Part shown: piece after piece, positions 44,953 to 54,693 of the stretch
Numbering within the stretch: position 1 is the stretch's first letter
How the letters are laid out: every line of letters begins with the position of its first letter
Assembly (NCBI RefSeq): GCF_001044255.1
Contig: NZ_JYNX01000066.1
Coordinates: 18,762 to 82,761, forward strand
Reading direction: 5' to 3'
Origin: Mycolicibacterium chubuense
GTDB taxonomy: Bacteria > Actinomycetota > Actinomycetes > Mycobacteriales > Mycobacteriaceae
Length of the DNA: 64,000 nt
The notes under the pieces: generated by a model
Told to the model about the DNA's origin: nothing
The model's input: the letters and a program-made list of their open reading frames with translations, nothing else
Databases searched by the model: none
Position numbers and translations under genes: made by a program

Positions 44953-46158
44953 GTGTCTGTAGCCCGGGACGCGCCGCCCTACAAACTGCTGGGCGCACTG
45001 CTCCTGGTCGTCGTCGCCGTCGCGGGAACGCTGATCTTCCTGCAGTTCCGGGGCGACTTCCGACGCTCCGCGGAGCTCACGCTGGTCTCCGACCGTGCGG
45101 GCCTGGTGGTCGAGCCGGGCGCGAAGGTCACGTTCAACGGTGTCGAGGTCGGCCGGGTCGCCGGCATCGAACAGACCACCGCCGACGGCACCCCGCAGGC
45201 CCGGCTCACCGTGCAGGTCGATCCGAGCGCGCTGGCGGTCATCCCGGCCAACGCGGTCGCCGAGATCCGCGCCACGACGGTGTTCGGCAACAAGTACGTG
45301 TCCCTGAGTTCTCCGGAAAAGCCTGCCGCGCAACATCTGTCGGCGAACGACGAAATCGATGTGGCGTCGGTGACGACGGAGTTCAACACGCTCTTCGAGA
45401 CGGTCACCGCGATCGCCGAGCAGGTGGATCCGGTGAAGCTGAACCAGACGCTCAACGCCACCGCCGCCGCACTGGACGGGCTCGGTGACCGGTTCGGGGC
45501 GTCACTGCAGGACGGCAATCGGATCCTCGACGACCTCAATCCCCGTATGCCGCTGCTGCGCTCCGACGTCGGCGCACTTGCGCGCCTGGCCGACGTCTAC
45601 AGCGACGCATCGGCCGACCTGTGGGACGGTCTGGACGCCGCGGTCACCACCGCGCGCACGCTGTCGGCGCGTTCCGGCGACATCGACGCCGCACTGATGG
45701 CGGCACTCGGGTTCGCCGACCCGGCGGCCGATGTCATCACCCGCAGCGCGCCGTATCTGGTGCGGGGTGCCGCGGACCTGCTGCCGACGTCGAAACTGCT
45801 CGACGACTACCGGGGCATGATCTTCTGCACCACCCGCAACTACGCCGAGGTCGGTCCGGAGATCGCCCGCGTGCTCGGCGGCGACAACGGTTACTCGCTG
45901 CGCTCGGCGGGCACCATCATGGGAGCGGGCAACCCCTTCGTCTATCCCGACAACCTGCCGCGCGTGAACGCGCGGGGCGGTCCGGAGGGCCGACCGGGGT
46001 GCTGGCAGAGGATCACCCGCGACCTGTGGCCCGCCCCGTACCTCGTGATGGACACCGGTTTCAGCCTCGCGCCGTACAACCACATGGAGCTGGGGCAACC
46101 TGCTTTCGTGGAGTACGTGTGGGGCCGGCAGGTCGGAGAGCCGACGATCAATCCCTAG
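44953..46158 (+). CDS. Orphan MCE-family protein
   Basis: 401 residues: membrane anchor LLGALLLVVVAVAGTLIFLQF, MlaD-like MCE domain (LVSDRAGLVVEPGAKVTFNGVEVGRVAGI), then the helical MCE tail (VTAIAEQVDPVKLNQTLNATAAAL). Closest in style to MceA proteins of lipid-import complexes, but no yrbE permease or other mce gene is near. TAGGTT lies six bases before GTG 44953, predicting a leaderless mRNA. May lend a subunit to an Mce complex encoded elsewhere. Confidence 0.85.
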   Translation: MSVARDAPPYKLLGALLLVVVAVAGTLIFLQFRGDFRRSAELTLVSDRAGLVVEPGAKVTFNGVEVGRVAGIEQTTADGTPQARLTVQVDPSALAVIPANAVAEIRATTVFGNKYVSLSSPEKPAAQHLSANDEIDVASVTTEFNTLFETVTAIAEQVDPVKLNQTLNATAAALDGLGDRFGASLQDGNRILDDLNPRMPLLRSDVGALARLADVYSDASADLWDGLDAAVTTARTLSARSGDIDAALMAALGFADPAADVITRSAPYLVRGAADLLPTSKLLDDYRGMIFCTTRNYAEVGPEIARVLGGDNGYSLRSAGTIMGAGNPFVYPDNLPRVNARGGPEGRPGCWQRITRDLWPAPYLVMDTGFSLAPYNHMELGQPAFVEYVWGRQVGEPTINP

Positions 46159-46765
46159 CCCGAAGCGCCACGGCGGCAACGGCTCCCGCCTCGTTGACGG
46201 CGAGGTGGGCCAGCATCGGCGCGGCGAGACTGCCCGACCTGTCGTACAGCCACGCGAAGATCCAGCCGGCCGCACCGGTGACGAGCACCGTGCCGGGTAT
46301 CGACTGCCCGGCGGCGCGCGCATCGGGCACGTGCGAAAGCCCGAACACCGCTGCGGTGAACCACCGGCCGCCCGATGCGCCGAAGGCCCGCGCCGCCGCG
46401 GCTCCCAGCGCGGCGCGGTACGTCGTCTCCTCAGACCAGACGGTCCCGAACGGTATGCGCAGCAACATCCACCGGGCGGTCGAGTCAGGCAGAGTGCCCG
46501 CCGCGATCCCGGCCCGGACCGGCGCCACCCTCGTCGAACCGGCGACGGTGGCGGCCACCGCGGCGGCGGCCGCACTCCCCCACCGGAGTCCGCGGACCAC
46601 GTCGGGCGGATGCAGACCCAGCGCCGAGCGGGCCGACACGGCCGCGGCGGTGCCGACGAGGGCGTGCGGCAGCGGATGCCAGCGCAGCGGGATGCGGGGG
46701 GCCACCGCACTCCAGCCGAGCAGAGCCGCGGCCAGGGTCAAGGCCCGAATCCGGTCCTGGCTCAC
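46148..46765 (-). CDS. CPBP family intramembrane metalloprotease
   Basis: 205 residues with several membrane helices, counterpart of Rv0804. CPBP (Rce1/CAAX-like) motifs: WSEETTYRAAL (EExxxR), FGLSHVPDA and LAHLAVNEAG. GTG 46765 overlaps the upstream hydrolase stop by 4 nt (GTGA). Overlaps the end of the convergent MCE gene by 11 nt. Substrate unknown; could mature lipoproteins or peptides. Confidence 0.8.
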   Translation of the reverse strand: MSQDRIRALTLAAALLGWSAVAPRIPLRWHPLPHALVGTAAAVSARSALGLHPPDVVRGLRWGSAAAAAVAATVAGSTRVAPVRAGIAAGTLPDSTARWMLLRIPFGTVWSEETTYRAALGAAAARAFGASGGRWFTAAVFGLSHVPDARAAGQSIPGTVLVTGAAGWIFAWLYDRSGSLAAPMLAHLAVNEAGAVAAVALRARD

Positions 46766-48483
46766 TGGTTTCCGTCTTCGGCCTCGGTCTGCTGCAGCGC
46801 CGTACGGATGCGTTCGGTGTCGGCCGGGGTCCATCCGGGCGGCGGCGCGACGGCCGCCCAGCCGTCGAGGATGTAGTCGCCGTAGTTGTGTCCGTGCCCG
46901 CCCGGAACCGACGACGCGTTGGTCATGTCCGCGGCGACCTGCCAGAACGTCACGATCGGATACCACCGCATCGAGGCGGTGCGATCACGGCCTGGCGGTT
47001 CGGACAGCCAGTCGGGTTTGGTGAACAGCAAATCCTGCGACCACCACACGATCGGATCCGAAGGGTGTTGCAGGAAGAGCACTCTGGTGCCGTCCCACGG
47101 CGGTGCGGCGTCGCGGGCGATCTGCTGCGGATCGTTGCCCTGGGAGAACCGCACCGTGCGTCCGTTGTCGTAGCGGGGTTTGACCTCCGGGGTGCCCGGA
47201 TCGCGGCGCACCGTGATCGCATGCCACAGCGAGCTGGCGTTGGGCGGCCCGACCCACAGCACCGAGGAGAAGCCCATCCGGGAGATGTCGGGCAGCCAGT
47301 CGAACGCGCCCTGACCCGCCATCGATCCGAGACTCTCCCCGTACAGGAGCAGACGGGGACGTCGATCGGGCGGCAACGTCGCCCAGCGGTCGTGGATCGC
47401 GTTGATCATCGTGCGGCCGAACTCCACCGATTTCTGCTGATCGCCGATGAACGAGATCCAGCTGGGCAGATAGGAGTACTGCGATCCGACGATCGCGGTG
47501 TCGCCGTTGTACATCATCTCCAGCGACCGGGCCGCGATCGGGTTGACCCATCCGGTGCCGGTGGTCGGCGCGATGACCAGGACCTTGCGCTCGAAGGCGC
47601 CGCTGCGTTCGAGTTCGCTGAGCAGCACCGCCATCCGGGCGTCGTCGGTGTCGGCGGTCTGCAGCCCGACGTACACCCGGACCGGCTCCTTGGCCGGCCT
47701 GCCGTTGATCCGGGTGAGCTCGGCCGCGTCGGGCCCGGTTCCCACGAAGTTGCGGCCCTGGTAGCCCAGGGTGTCCCAGGCCGCGAAAGACTCCGGGCTG
47801 CCGGATCTTTCGGGTGCCCTCGGCTGGACGACGCCGGCCATCGTGGTGGCGTTCTGCGGCTGGAACACCCGGTTGGCACCGGCGAGGAACCCCCGCAGCA
47901 GGACGCCGTTGACGAGGGTGATCACCAGCACCACCACGAGCGTCGTGCCGATGAACAGCGCCAACTCGTCGGAGAGCCGCCAGCGTCGGATCAGGTAGCG
48001 CGCCATGGTCTTGATCAGATCGATGAGCACCCGCGTCACCGCCACGCACGCCCCGCCGACCACCGCGGCGAGCACCAGCGTGCGCAGATAGCTCGCGGTG
48101 CTGGGGCCCTCCATCCCCATCAGCGCGGACACCTGACGCTGCCAGCCGGCCGCGGGGATCACCATCAGCACGCACGCGGTGAGCACGAGCACGACGGTGA
48201 GGGTCTTCAGCGCCGACGACACCGCCAAGGGCGGTGGCCACCAGGACCTTCCGGCGAGGACGAAACGGCGCGCCATGCGGGCGAGGAACACCCCGATGCC
48301 GTACCCGATCGCCGCGTTGATGCCGCCGATCAAACCCTGGAACAACCAGTCCCTGGGCAGCAGCGACGGCGTCAGCGACATGCAGAAGAACAGCCCGCCG
48401 AAGGCCATCCCGGTGAAGTCGAGGCGCAGCAGGCCCCACGCCCAGACGTAGAGCGGATGCCGGGTCGGCGCCTCGGCCGTCAC
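46762..48483 (-). CDS. Membrane protein with alpha/beta-hydrolase domain
   Basis: 573 residues. N-terminal half has about five membrane helices (FTGMAFGGLFFCMSLTPSLLPRDW ...); the C-terminal half is an alpha/beta hydrolase with nucleophile elbow GESLGSMAG and HPSDPIVWW. It matches the two-domain DUF2319-plus-hydrolase family of actinobacteria. GTG 48483 is chosen, 7 nt after purL; the family usually begins shortly before the LLRLDFTGM segment. Possibly a lipid or envelope esterase. Confidence 0.8.
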   Translation of the reverse strand: MTAEAPTRHPLYVWAWGLLRLDFTGMAFGGLFFCMSLTPSLLPRDWLFQGLIGGINAAIGYGIGVFLARMARRFVLAGRSWWPPPLAVSSALKTLTVVLVLTACVLMVIPAAGWQRQVSALMGMEGPSTASYLRTLVLAAVVGGACVAVTRVLIDLIKTMARYLIRRWRLSDELALFIGTTLVVVLVITLVNGVLLRGFLAGANRVFQPQNATTMAGVVQPRAPERSGSPESFAAWDTLGYQGRNFVGTGPDAAELTRINGRPAKEPVRVYVGLQTADTDDARMAVLLSELERSGAFERKVLVIAPTTGTGWVNPIAARSLEMMYNGDTAIVGSQYSYLPSWISFIGDQQKSVEFGRTMINAIHDRWATLPPDRRPRLLLYGESLGSMAGQGAFDWLPDISRMGFSSVLWVGPPNASSLWHAITVRRDPGTPEVKPRYDNGRTVRFSQGNDPQQIARDAAPPWDGTRVLFLQHPSDPIVWWSQDLLFTKPDWLSEPPGRDRTASMRWYPIVTFWQVAADMTNASSVPGGHGHNYGDYILDGWAAVAPPPGWTPADTERIRTALQQTEAEDGNQ

Positions 48484-48490
48484 CTGACGG

Positions 48491-50797
48491 TCACCCGAAC
48501 AACCCGGGCAGCACACCTTCCGACGTTCGGCGCAACTCCTCCAGGGTGACCGTGAACAACCCCTGCACCTCGACGGCGGGTGCGCCGCCCTCGGGCCCCT
48601 GGTCGACGACGCCGATCCTGGTGGCAGGCAGGCCCCGCGCTTCGCACATCGCGGTGAATCGACTCTCCTCGGTACGAGGCACCGCGACCAGCACCCGGCC
48701 CGCCGACTCGGAGAACAGCGTCACGAACGGATCGCTCCCCTCGGGAAGCAGTATCCGGCAACCGGTTTCGCCGGTAAGCGCCCCTTCGACGGCGGCCTGG
48801 ATCAGTCCGCCCTCGGACAGGTCGTGGGCGGCGGAGACGAGTCCGTCGCGGGACGCCGCGGTCAGCACCTCGGCGAGCAGCCGCTCGCGCTCGAGGTCGA
48901 CGCGCGGCGGCACGCCGCCGAGGTGGTCGGCGGTGACCTGCGCCCAGATGGATCCGTCGAACTCGTCGCGGGTGTCGCCGAGCAGGATCAGCGTCTCCCC
49001 GGGCTCGGTGCCGAAGCCGGTGGGGATGCGGCGCTTGACGTCGTCGATGACACCGAGGATGCCCACCACCGGCGTCGGCAGGATCGGGGTGGTGCCCGTC
49101 TGGTTGTAGAAGCTGACGTTGCCGCCGGTGACCGGAATGCCCAGTGCCGCAGCACCATCGGCGAGACCCCGTACGGTCTGCGAGAACTGCCACATCACGC
49201 CGGGGTCCTCGGGGGAGCCGAAGTTCAGGCAGTTCGTCACCGCGATCGGGGTCGCCCCGGTGACGGCGACGTTGCGGTACGCCTCGGCCAGGGCGAGCTG
49301 GGCGCCGGCGTACGGATCCAGCGCGGTGTAGCGCCCCGACGCGTCGGTGGAGATCGCGATGCCCCGGCCGGTCTCCTCGTCCACGCGCAGCACGCCGCCG
49401 TCGGCGTTCTCGGCGAGGACGGTGTTGCCGCGCACGTAGCGGTCGTACTGCTCGGTGATGAACGCGCGGCTGCACAGGTGCGGGCTACCGAGCATGGCCA
49501 GCAGCGTGGCCCGCAGTTCGTCACCGGTGCGGGGGCGGGGCAGCGACGCGGACGTGTCGGCGTTGAGCGCGTCCTGGGTGGCGGGGCGTTCGACAGGCCG
49601 CTCGTAGACGGGGCCCTCGTGCGCGACGGTGCGCGGCGGCACGTCGACGACGGTGTCGCCGTGCCAGGTGATCTCGAGCCGACCGCTGTCGGTGACCTCA
49701 CCGATGACGGTGGCCAGCACGTCCCATTTGCGACAGACCGCGAGGAACGCGTCCACGTTGTCGGGCGTCACCACCGCGCACATGCGCTCCTGCGACTCGC
49801 TGGACAGGATCTCGGCGGGTGTCATGTTGGCCGCCCGCAGCGGGACCCTGTCGAGCTCGACGCGCATGCCGCCGTCGCCGGCGGAAGCGAGTTCGGAAGT
49901 GGCACAGGACAATCCGGCGCCACCGAGGTCCTGGATACCCACCACCAGGTCATTGGCGTACAGCTCCAGGCAGCACTCGATGAGGACCTTCTCGGTGAAC
50001 GGATCACCGACCTGGACGCTGGGCAGTTTCTTTCGGCCCGCGCCACTCTCGTCGCCGCCGAACGTCTCCGAGGCGAGCACGGAGACACCGCCGATGCCGT
50101 CGAGCCCGGTGCGCGCGCCGAACAGGATGATCTTGTTGCCCGCGCCGGAGGCGAACGCGAGCTTGAGATCCTCGGTGCGCAGCACGCCGACGCAGAGCGC
50201 ATTGACCAGGGGGTTGCCGGCGTAGCTGGCGTCGAAGACGGTCTCGCCACCGATGTTGGGCAGCCCGAGGGAGTTGCCGTATCCGCCGATGCCGCGCACC
50301 ACGCCGTCGAGCACACGGCGGGTGTCGGGCGCGTCGGCGGCGCCGAACCGCAGCTGGTCCATCACCGCGACCGGGCGGGCGCCCATGGCCATGATGTCGC
50401 GCACGATGCCGCCGACACCGGTCGCGGCACCCTGGTAGGGCTCGATGTAGGACGGGTGGTTGTGGGACTCCACCTTGAAGGTCGCCGCCCAGCCGTCGCC
50501 GATGTCGACGACGCCGGCGTTCTCGCCGATGCCCGCGAGCATGGCCTGGCGCATCTTCTCGGTGGTGGTCTCGCCGAAATAGCGCAGATGCACCTTCGAC
50601 GACTTGTAGGAGCAGTGCTCACTCCACATCACCGAGTACATCGCGAGCTCGGCGTCGGTGGGCCGACGTCCGAGGATCTCGCGGATCCGCGCGTACTCGT
50701 CGTCCTTCAGGCCGAGTTCGCGGAAGGGTTGCGGTTGATCTGGGGTGGATGCTGCGTGGTCGACCGTATCGACCTCGTGGGTGAGCCCGGACGTCAC
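48491..50797 (-). CDS. purL: Phosphoribosylformylglycinamidine synthase subunit PurL
   Basis: ATP-dependent amidation of FGAR together with PurQ (glutaminase) and PurS. 768 residues, the small PurL form. [42 protein letters not shown] and [10 protein letters not shown] are conserved ATP/FGAR-site blocks. TAGACT (50809-50804) lies six bases before GTG 50797, so that GTG, two codons inside the longest frame, is the probable leaderless start. The box overlaps the antiporter stop codon. Counterpart of Rv0803. Confidence 0.95.
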   Translation of the reverse strand: MTSGLTHEVDTVDHAASTPDQPQPFRELGLKDDEYARIREILGRRPTDAELAMYSVMWSEHCSYKSSKVHLRYFGETTTEKMRQAMLAGIGENAGVVDIGDGWAATFKVESHNHPSYIEPYQGAATGVGGIVRDIMAMGARPVAVMDQLRFGAADAPDTRRVLDGVVRGIGGYGNSLGLPNIGGETVFDASYAGNPLVNALCVGVLRTEDLKLAFASGAGNKIILFGARTGLDGIGGVSVLASETFGGDESGAGRKKLPSVQVGDPFTEKVLIECCLELYANDLVVGIQDLGGAGLSCATSELASAGDGGMRVELDRVPLRAANMTPAEILSSESQERMCAVVTPDNVDAFLAVCRKWDVLATVIGEVTDSGRLEITWHGDTVVDVPPRTVAHEGPVYERPVERPATQDALNADTSASLPRPRTGDELRATLLAMLGSPHLCSRAFITEQYDRYVRGNTVLAENADGGVLRVDEETGRGIAISTDASGRYTALDPYAGAQLALAEAYRNVAVTGATPIAVTNCLNFGSPEDPGVMWQFSQTVRGLADGAAALGIPVTGGNVSFYNQTGTTPILPTPVVGILGVIDDVKRRIPTGFGTEPGETLILLGDTRDEFDGSIWAQVTADHLGGVPPRVDLERERLLAEVLTAASRDGLVSAAHDLSEGGLIQAAVEGALTGETGCRILLPEGSDPFVTLFSESAGRVLVAVPRTEESRFTAMCEARGLPATRIGVVDQGPEGGAPAVEVQGLFTVTLEELRRTSEGVLPGLFG

Positions 50798-50806
50798 CGC
50801 CACAGT

Positions 50807-52006
50807 CTAGTTCGTGGCCTGCGCCAATCGCGCCGCGGCGGTGGACGCGCCGGGGCCGTGCAGTACGACGCTGCCCAGCACCGCGACCACCATGACGATC
50901 AGTGCGGTGTGTTCGTCGCCCTCGGGCAGCACGTTGAAGGCCAGCAAACCGAAGACGATCGACGCGGTGCCGCGCGGGCCGAGCCATCCGATGAGCAGGC
51001 GTTCCCGCCGCGTGAACCGTGGCGACCCGAGCATCGCGAGAAACACCGGCACCACGCGGACGACGGTGAGCGCGAGCAGGCAGAACACCACGATCGACCA
51101 GGACACCCCGGTGCTGAGCGCCAGCACCGAGACCGCGCCGAACACGAACCACATCAGCGCCGTCAGCAGGAAGCCGATGTCGTCGAGCAACTCCATCTCC
51201 GCGCGCAGAGCGGGCGTGCGGCGCAGGTAGTGGAACGCGATACCGCAGACGAAAGCCGATACGAACCCATTGCCGTGCACGGCCAGGCTCAGCCCGTAAG
51301 CCATGACCGGGGCAGTGACCAAGATCATCCTGGTGCTCTGCGCGGTCATCGCGCCGCGCCGCTCGGCGAGGTTGATCAGTGTCGCGAGCACCGCGCCGAC
51401 GGTGACGCCGACGGCGATCGCCGTCAGGGAATGCACCAGCGCGGTGCCCAGCGCGTGCAGGGGCCGTCCGGCCTGCCCGCGGTCGCCCGCCAGCGCGAGC
51501 CCGAAGAGGAACACCGGCGAGACGATGCCGTCGTTGTAGCCGGCCTCCACGCCCAGCAGATTGCGGATCTTCTCGGGGATGCGTTCGTCGCGCAGGATCG
51601 ACTCGGCCGGCGCGAAGTCCGTGGGCACCACCACGCACGCGATGATCAGCAGCACCGCCCAGGAGACATCGGGCAGCAGCCAGGAACCCAGCAGCACCGA
51701 CAGGGCCAGACTCAACGGCAGCGCAAGAAACAGGATCCGAAGCGCCGAGCGCGGGTCGCGCCCGAACAATCCGCCGCGGATGTCGGTGGCGTCGACGAAC
51801 AGCAGCACCGCCAGGATCAGTTCGGCGCCGCGCTGCGCGGTGGTGCTGTTCAGCGATTCGGCGAGCGCGTCGGAGGTGCTGAAGCCGACCGCGATGCCGG
51901 CGAGCACCAGCACCATCGGCGCGGTCAACCGGAGTTTCTCCAACCGTCCCGCAGACAGCGCCCAGGCGGCGAACACCACCGAGAAGGCGATCAGCGAGAG
52001 CAGCAC
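50807..52006 (-). CDS. CPA1-type sodium(potassium)/proton antiporter
   Basis: 399-residue membrane protein with 10-12 helices of the Na_H_Exchanger family: LVLAGIAVGF, LLFVDATDIR, VVPTDFAPAESILRD and EAGYNDGIVSPVFLF (transport-site Asp), IGWLGPRGTASIVFGLL. GTG start. Upstream of purL; its stop TAG forms the first bases of the purL -10 element. Ion preference not readable. Confidence 0.85.
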   Translation of the reverse strand: MLLSLIAFSVVFAAWALSAGRLEKLRLTAPMVLVLAGIAVGFSTSDALAESLNSTTAQRGAELILAVLLFVDATDIRGGLFGRDPRSALRILFLALPLSLALSVLLGSWLLPDVSWAVLLIIACVVVPTDFAPAESILRDERIPEKIRNLLGVEAGYNDGIVSPVFLFGLALAGDRGQAGRPLHALGTALVHSLTAIAVGVTVGAVLATLINLAERRGAMTAQSTRMILVTAPVMAYGLSLAVHGNGFVSAFVCGIAFHYLRRTPALRAEMELLDDIGFLLTALMWFVFGAVSVLALSTGVSWSIVVFCLLALTVVRVVPVFLAMLGSPRFTRRERLLIGWLGPRGTASIVFGLLAFNVLPEGDEHTALIVMVVAVLGSVVLHGPGASTAAARLAQATN

Positions 52007-52025
52007 GAGGAGATCTTGCCAGCGG

Positions 52026-52373
52026 CTACCCGCCGGCGACGCAGAACGCGTTGCCCTCCGGGTCGGTGAGAACCACCCAGTCGAACTCCGGCCCGAAACT
52101 GTGCCGCCCGGTCTCCCGCGCCCCGAGGCCGACCAGGCGCGCCACCTCGGCCTCCTTGTCGGCGGTGTGGAAGTCCAGGTGCACCCTGTTCTTCCCCGGG
52201 GTCGGGTCGGGCACCTTCTGGAAGCCCAGGGTCGGACCGGACTGCCGGGCCAGCATCACGAATTCGCCTGGGGCGACGGCATTCACGTCGCCACCGACCG
52301 CCTCGGCCCACCAGCCGGCCAGCGCGTCGGGATCCGAACAGTCGATGGTGATCATCGCGACATCGAGTGACAT
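52026..52373 (-). CDS. VOC (glyoxalase-like) family protein
   Basis: 115 residues, counterpart of Rv0801: paired beta-alpha-beta modules MITIDCSDPDALAGWWAEAVGG and HLDFHTADKEAEVARLVGLGA with a final LTDPEGNAFCV. One VOC domain, so probably a dimer. Metal ligands are only partly visible. Function unknown; the class includes dioxygenases and antibiotic-binding proteins. Confidence 0.85.
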   Translation of the reverse strand: MSLDVAMITIDCSDPDALAGWWAEAVGGDVNAVAPGEFVMLARQSGPTLGFQKVPDPTPGKNRVHLDFHTADKEAEVARLVGLGARETGRHSFGPEFDWVVLTDPEGNAFCVAGG

Positions 52374-52388
52374 GCACCCGAGGTTAGG

Positions 52389-53648
52389 TCAGACCGGTGA
52401 CAAGAATGCCGCAAGCGCGGCGGAGTAGGCGGCGACGTCGGCGGCGCCCATCACCTCACGCGCCGAGTGCATCGCCAGCTGCGCGGCGCCGACGTCGACG
52501 GTGGGGATCCCGGTCCGCGCGGCGGTCATCGGTCCGATCGTCGACCCGCACGGCAGGTCGGCGCGGTGTTCGTAGCGCTGCAGCGGCACACCGGCCTGTT
52601 CGCAGGCCAGCGCGAACGCCGCCGCGGTGCGGCCGTCGGTCGCGTACCGCAGGTTGGGCTGCACCTTGAGCACCGGACCGGCGTTCACCTCGATGAGGTG
52701 GCCCGGTTCGTGCCGCTCGGGGTAATTCGGATGGGTCGCGTGGGCCATGTCCCCCGACGCCACGATCGACGTCGAGCAGCGGCGCAGGAAGTCCTCCCGC
52801 GCGCCTCCGGCGGCCAGCGTGATGCGCTCGAGAACGGTCAGCAGCAGATCGGACTGGGCGCCGTGGTCGGACTGCGAGCCCACCTCTTCGTGGTCGAAGA
52901 GCACGAGCACAGGCACGTGCACGCCCGGTTGGGCGGCCAGGAACCCCTCGAGACCGGCGTAGCAGGTCGCCTGGTTGTCCAGCCGGGGGGCGCTGACGAG
53001 GTCGCGGTCGACGCCGGCGAGCCGCGACGGGTTGATGTCGTGGGTCATCAGGTCGAAGCCGAGCACCGCGTCGGCGGGCACCCCGGCGTGGTCGGCGACG
53101 AAGTCCAGGAACGAGCGGGGGCCGGTGCCGACGCCCCACACGGCGTTGACGTGCCGCTGGGGGTTCAGTTCGACACCTTTGCGGTCCTCGGAGAGGTGGA
53201 TGGCCAGTTGCGGCACCCGCAGCACCGGGTCGTCGATGCGCACCAGCACGTCGTCGAGGGAGTTGCCGGCGCGCACGGAGAGCCGACCGCTGACGCCGAG
53301 GTCGCGGTCGAGCCAGGAGTTCAGCCAAGCCCCGCCGTAGGGCTGCAGCGCGACGATCTGCCATCCCGCCACGGAACGGTCCGGATGCTGTTTGACCCGC
53401 AGGTTGGGGCTGTCGGTGTGGGCGCCGACGATCCGGAACGGCGCGGTACGGCTGTCGGCACCGGCCCGCCACGCGATCAGGGAGCCGGAGCGGACGGCGA
53501 AGTAGTCGCCGGCGCCCGGCCATGCGTCGCTCTCGGAGACCTCGGTGAAGCCGGCGTCGAGGAGGCGCCGCGCCGCCGTGCGGCAGGCGTGGAACGGCGA
53601 CGGGGACGCATCGATGAACTCACACAGACCCTGCGCATCAGCCGCCAT
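52389..53648 (-). CDS. M18 family aminopeptidase
   Basis: Zinc aminopeptidase of 419 residues, counterpart of Rv0800 (pepC). Motifs: [15 protein letters not shown] (zinc His), GLDFHEEV-type [14 protein letters not shown], and [16 protein letters not shown]; the C-terminal [12 protein letters not shown] closes the M18 fold. Start ATG 53648 ([20 protein letters not shown]) agrees with the family. Divergent from the DyP peroxidase gene. Confidence 0.9.
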   Translation of the reverse strand: MAADAQGLCEFIDASPSPFHACRTAARRLLDAGFTEVSESDAWPGAGDYFAVRSGSLIAWRAGADSRTAPFRIVGAHTDSPNLRVKQHPDRSVAGWQIVALQPYGGAWLNSWLDRDLGVSGRLSVRAGNSLDDVLVRIDDPVLRVPQLAIHLSEDRKGVELNPQRHVNAVWGVGTGPRSFLDFVADHAGVPADAVLGFDLMTHDINPSRLAGVDRDLVSAPRLDNQATCYAGLEGFLAAQPGVHVPVLVLFDHEEVGSQSDHGAQSDLLLTVLERITLAAGGAREDFLRRCSTSIVASGDMAHATHPNYPERHEPGHLIEVNAGPVLKVQPNLRYATDGRTAAAFALACEQAGVPLQRYEHRADLPCGSTIGPMTAARTGIPTVDVGAAQLAMHSAREVMGAADVAAYSAALAAFLSPV

Positions 53649-53700
53649 GGTTCTCCATCTTGGTCGATCACCGGAGTTGATCATGATTTAGGGTCAGACG

Positions 53701-54693
53701 GTGCCCGCTCCCCTGCCGCAGCCGGTCCTCGCACCGCTGACGCCGGCGGCCATCTTCCTCGTCGCGACGATCGATGCGGGCGGCGAGCGGGAGGTACACG
53801 ACGCGCTCGGCGACATCTCGGGTCTGGTGCGGGCAGTCGGTTTCCGCGATCCCGCCAAGCACCTGTCGGTGGTGGCGTCCATCGGGTCCGACGCTTGGGA
53901 TCGACTCTTCTCGGGACCGCGGCCCGCCGAGTTGCACCGCTTCATCGCGCTCGACGGCGGCCGTCACCGCGCGCCGTCGACACCGGGCGATCTGCTGTTC
54001 CACATCCGCGCCGAGTCGATGGACGTCTGCTTCGAGTCGGCCACCAAGATCGTCGAGGCGATGGGTCCGATCACGATCGTCGACGAGACGCACGGATTCA
54101 AGTTCTTCGACAACCGGGACCTGCTGGGCTTCGTCGACGGCACCGAGAATCCGGACGGTCCACTGGCCGACAGCGCCACCCAGATCGGGGACGAGGACCC
54201 CGATTTCGCAGGTGGATGCTACGTGCACGTGCAGAAGTATCTGCACGACATGGCGGCGTGGAAGGCGTTGACGACCGAGGAGCAGGAGGGCGTCATCGGC
54301 CGCACCAAGCTCGACGACATCGAGCTCGACGATGCGGCGAAGCCCGCGAATTCCCATGTGGCACTGAACGTCATCGAAGACGAGGCCGGCAACGAGCTGA
54401 AGATCCTGCGGCACAACATGCCGTTCGGTGAGATCGGCCGCGGCGAATTCGGCACCTACTTCATCGGGTACTCGCGCGCCGCCGCGGTCACCGAGCAGAT
54501 GCTGCACAACATGTTCATCGGCCGCCCGCCCGGCAACACCGACCACATCCTCGAGTTCTCCACGGCCATCACCGGCTCGCTGTTCTTCACACCGATCCAG
54601 GACTTACTCGACGACCCCCCACCTCTTCCGTCGGCACCGGCCCGCCCCACCGGCTCGCTGGGCATCGGCAGCTTGAAAGGACGACCCCGATGA
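53701..54693 (+). CDS. Dye-decolorizing (DyP-type) heme peroxidase, encapsulin cargo
   Basis: 330 residues, counterpart of Rv0799c. GFVDGTENPDG holds distal Asp146; proximal heme His219 lies in NSHVALN; distal Arg237 in LRHNMPFG. The C-terminus TGSLGIGSLKGRPR matches encapsulin cargo-loading peptides. TAGGGT six bases before GTG 53701 predicts a leaderless start. Its stop overlaps the encapsulin ATG. Expected to be packed inside the shell made by the next gene and to act in oxidative defence. Confidence 0.94.
   Translation: MPAPLPQPVLAPLTPAAIFLVATIDAGGEREVHDALGDISGLVRAVGFRDPAKHLSVVASIGSDAWDRLFSGPRPAELHRFIALDGGRHRAPSTPGDLLFHIRAESMDVCFESATKIVEAMGPITIVDETHGFKFFDNRDLLGFVDGTENPDGPLADSATQIGDEDPDFAGGCYVHVQKYLHDMAAWKALTTEEQEGVIGRTKLDDIELDDAAKPANSHVALNVIEDEAGNELKILRHNMPFGEIGRGEFGTYFIGYSRAAAVTEQMLHNMFIGRPPGNTDHILEFSTAITGSLFFTPIQDLLDDPPPLPSAPARPTGSLGIGSLKGRPR

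Noticed and set aside
48824-52069. 1081-codon open frame antisense to purL and the antiporter
   Set aside because: Spans two well-identified genes and an intergenic junction; composition rich in Arg, Gly, Val and His with no domain.
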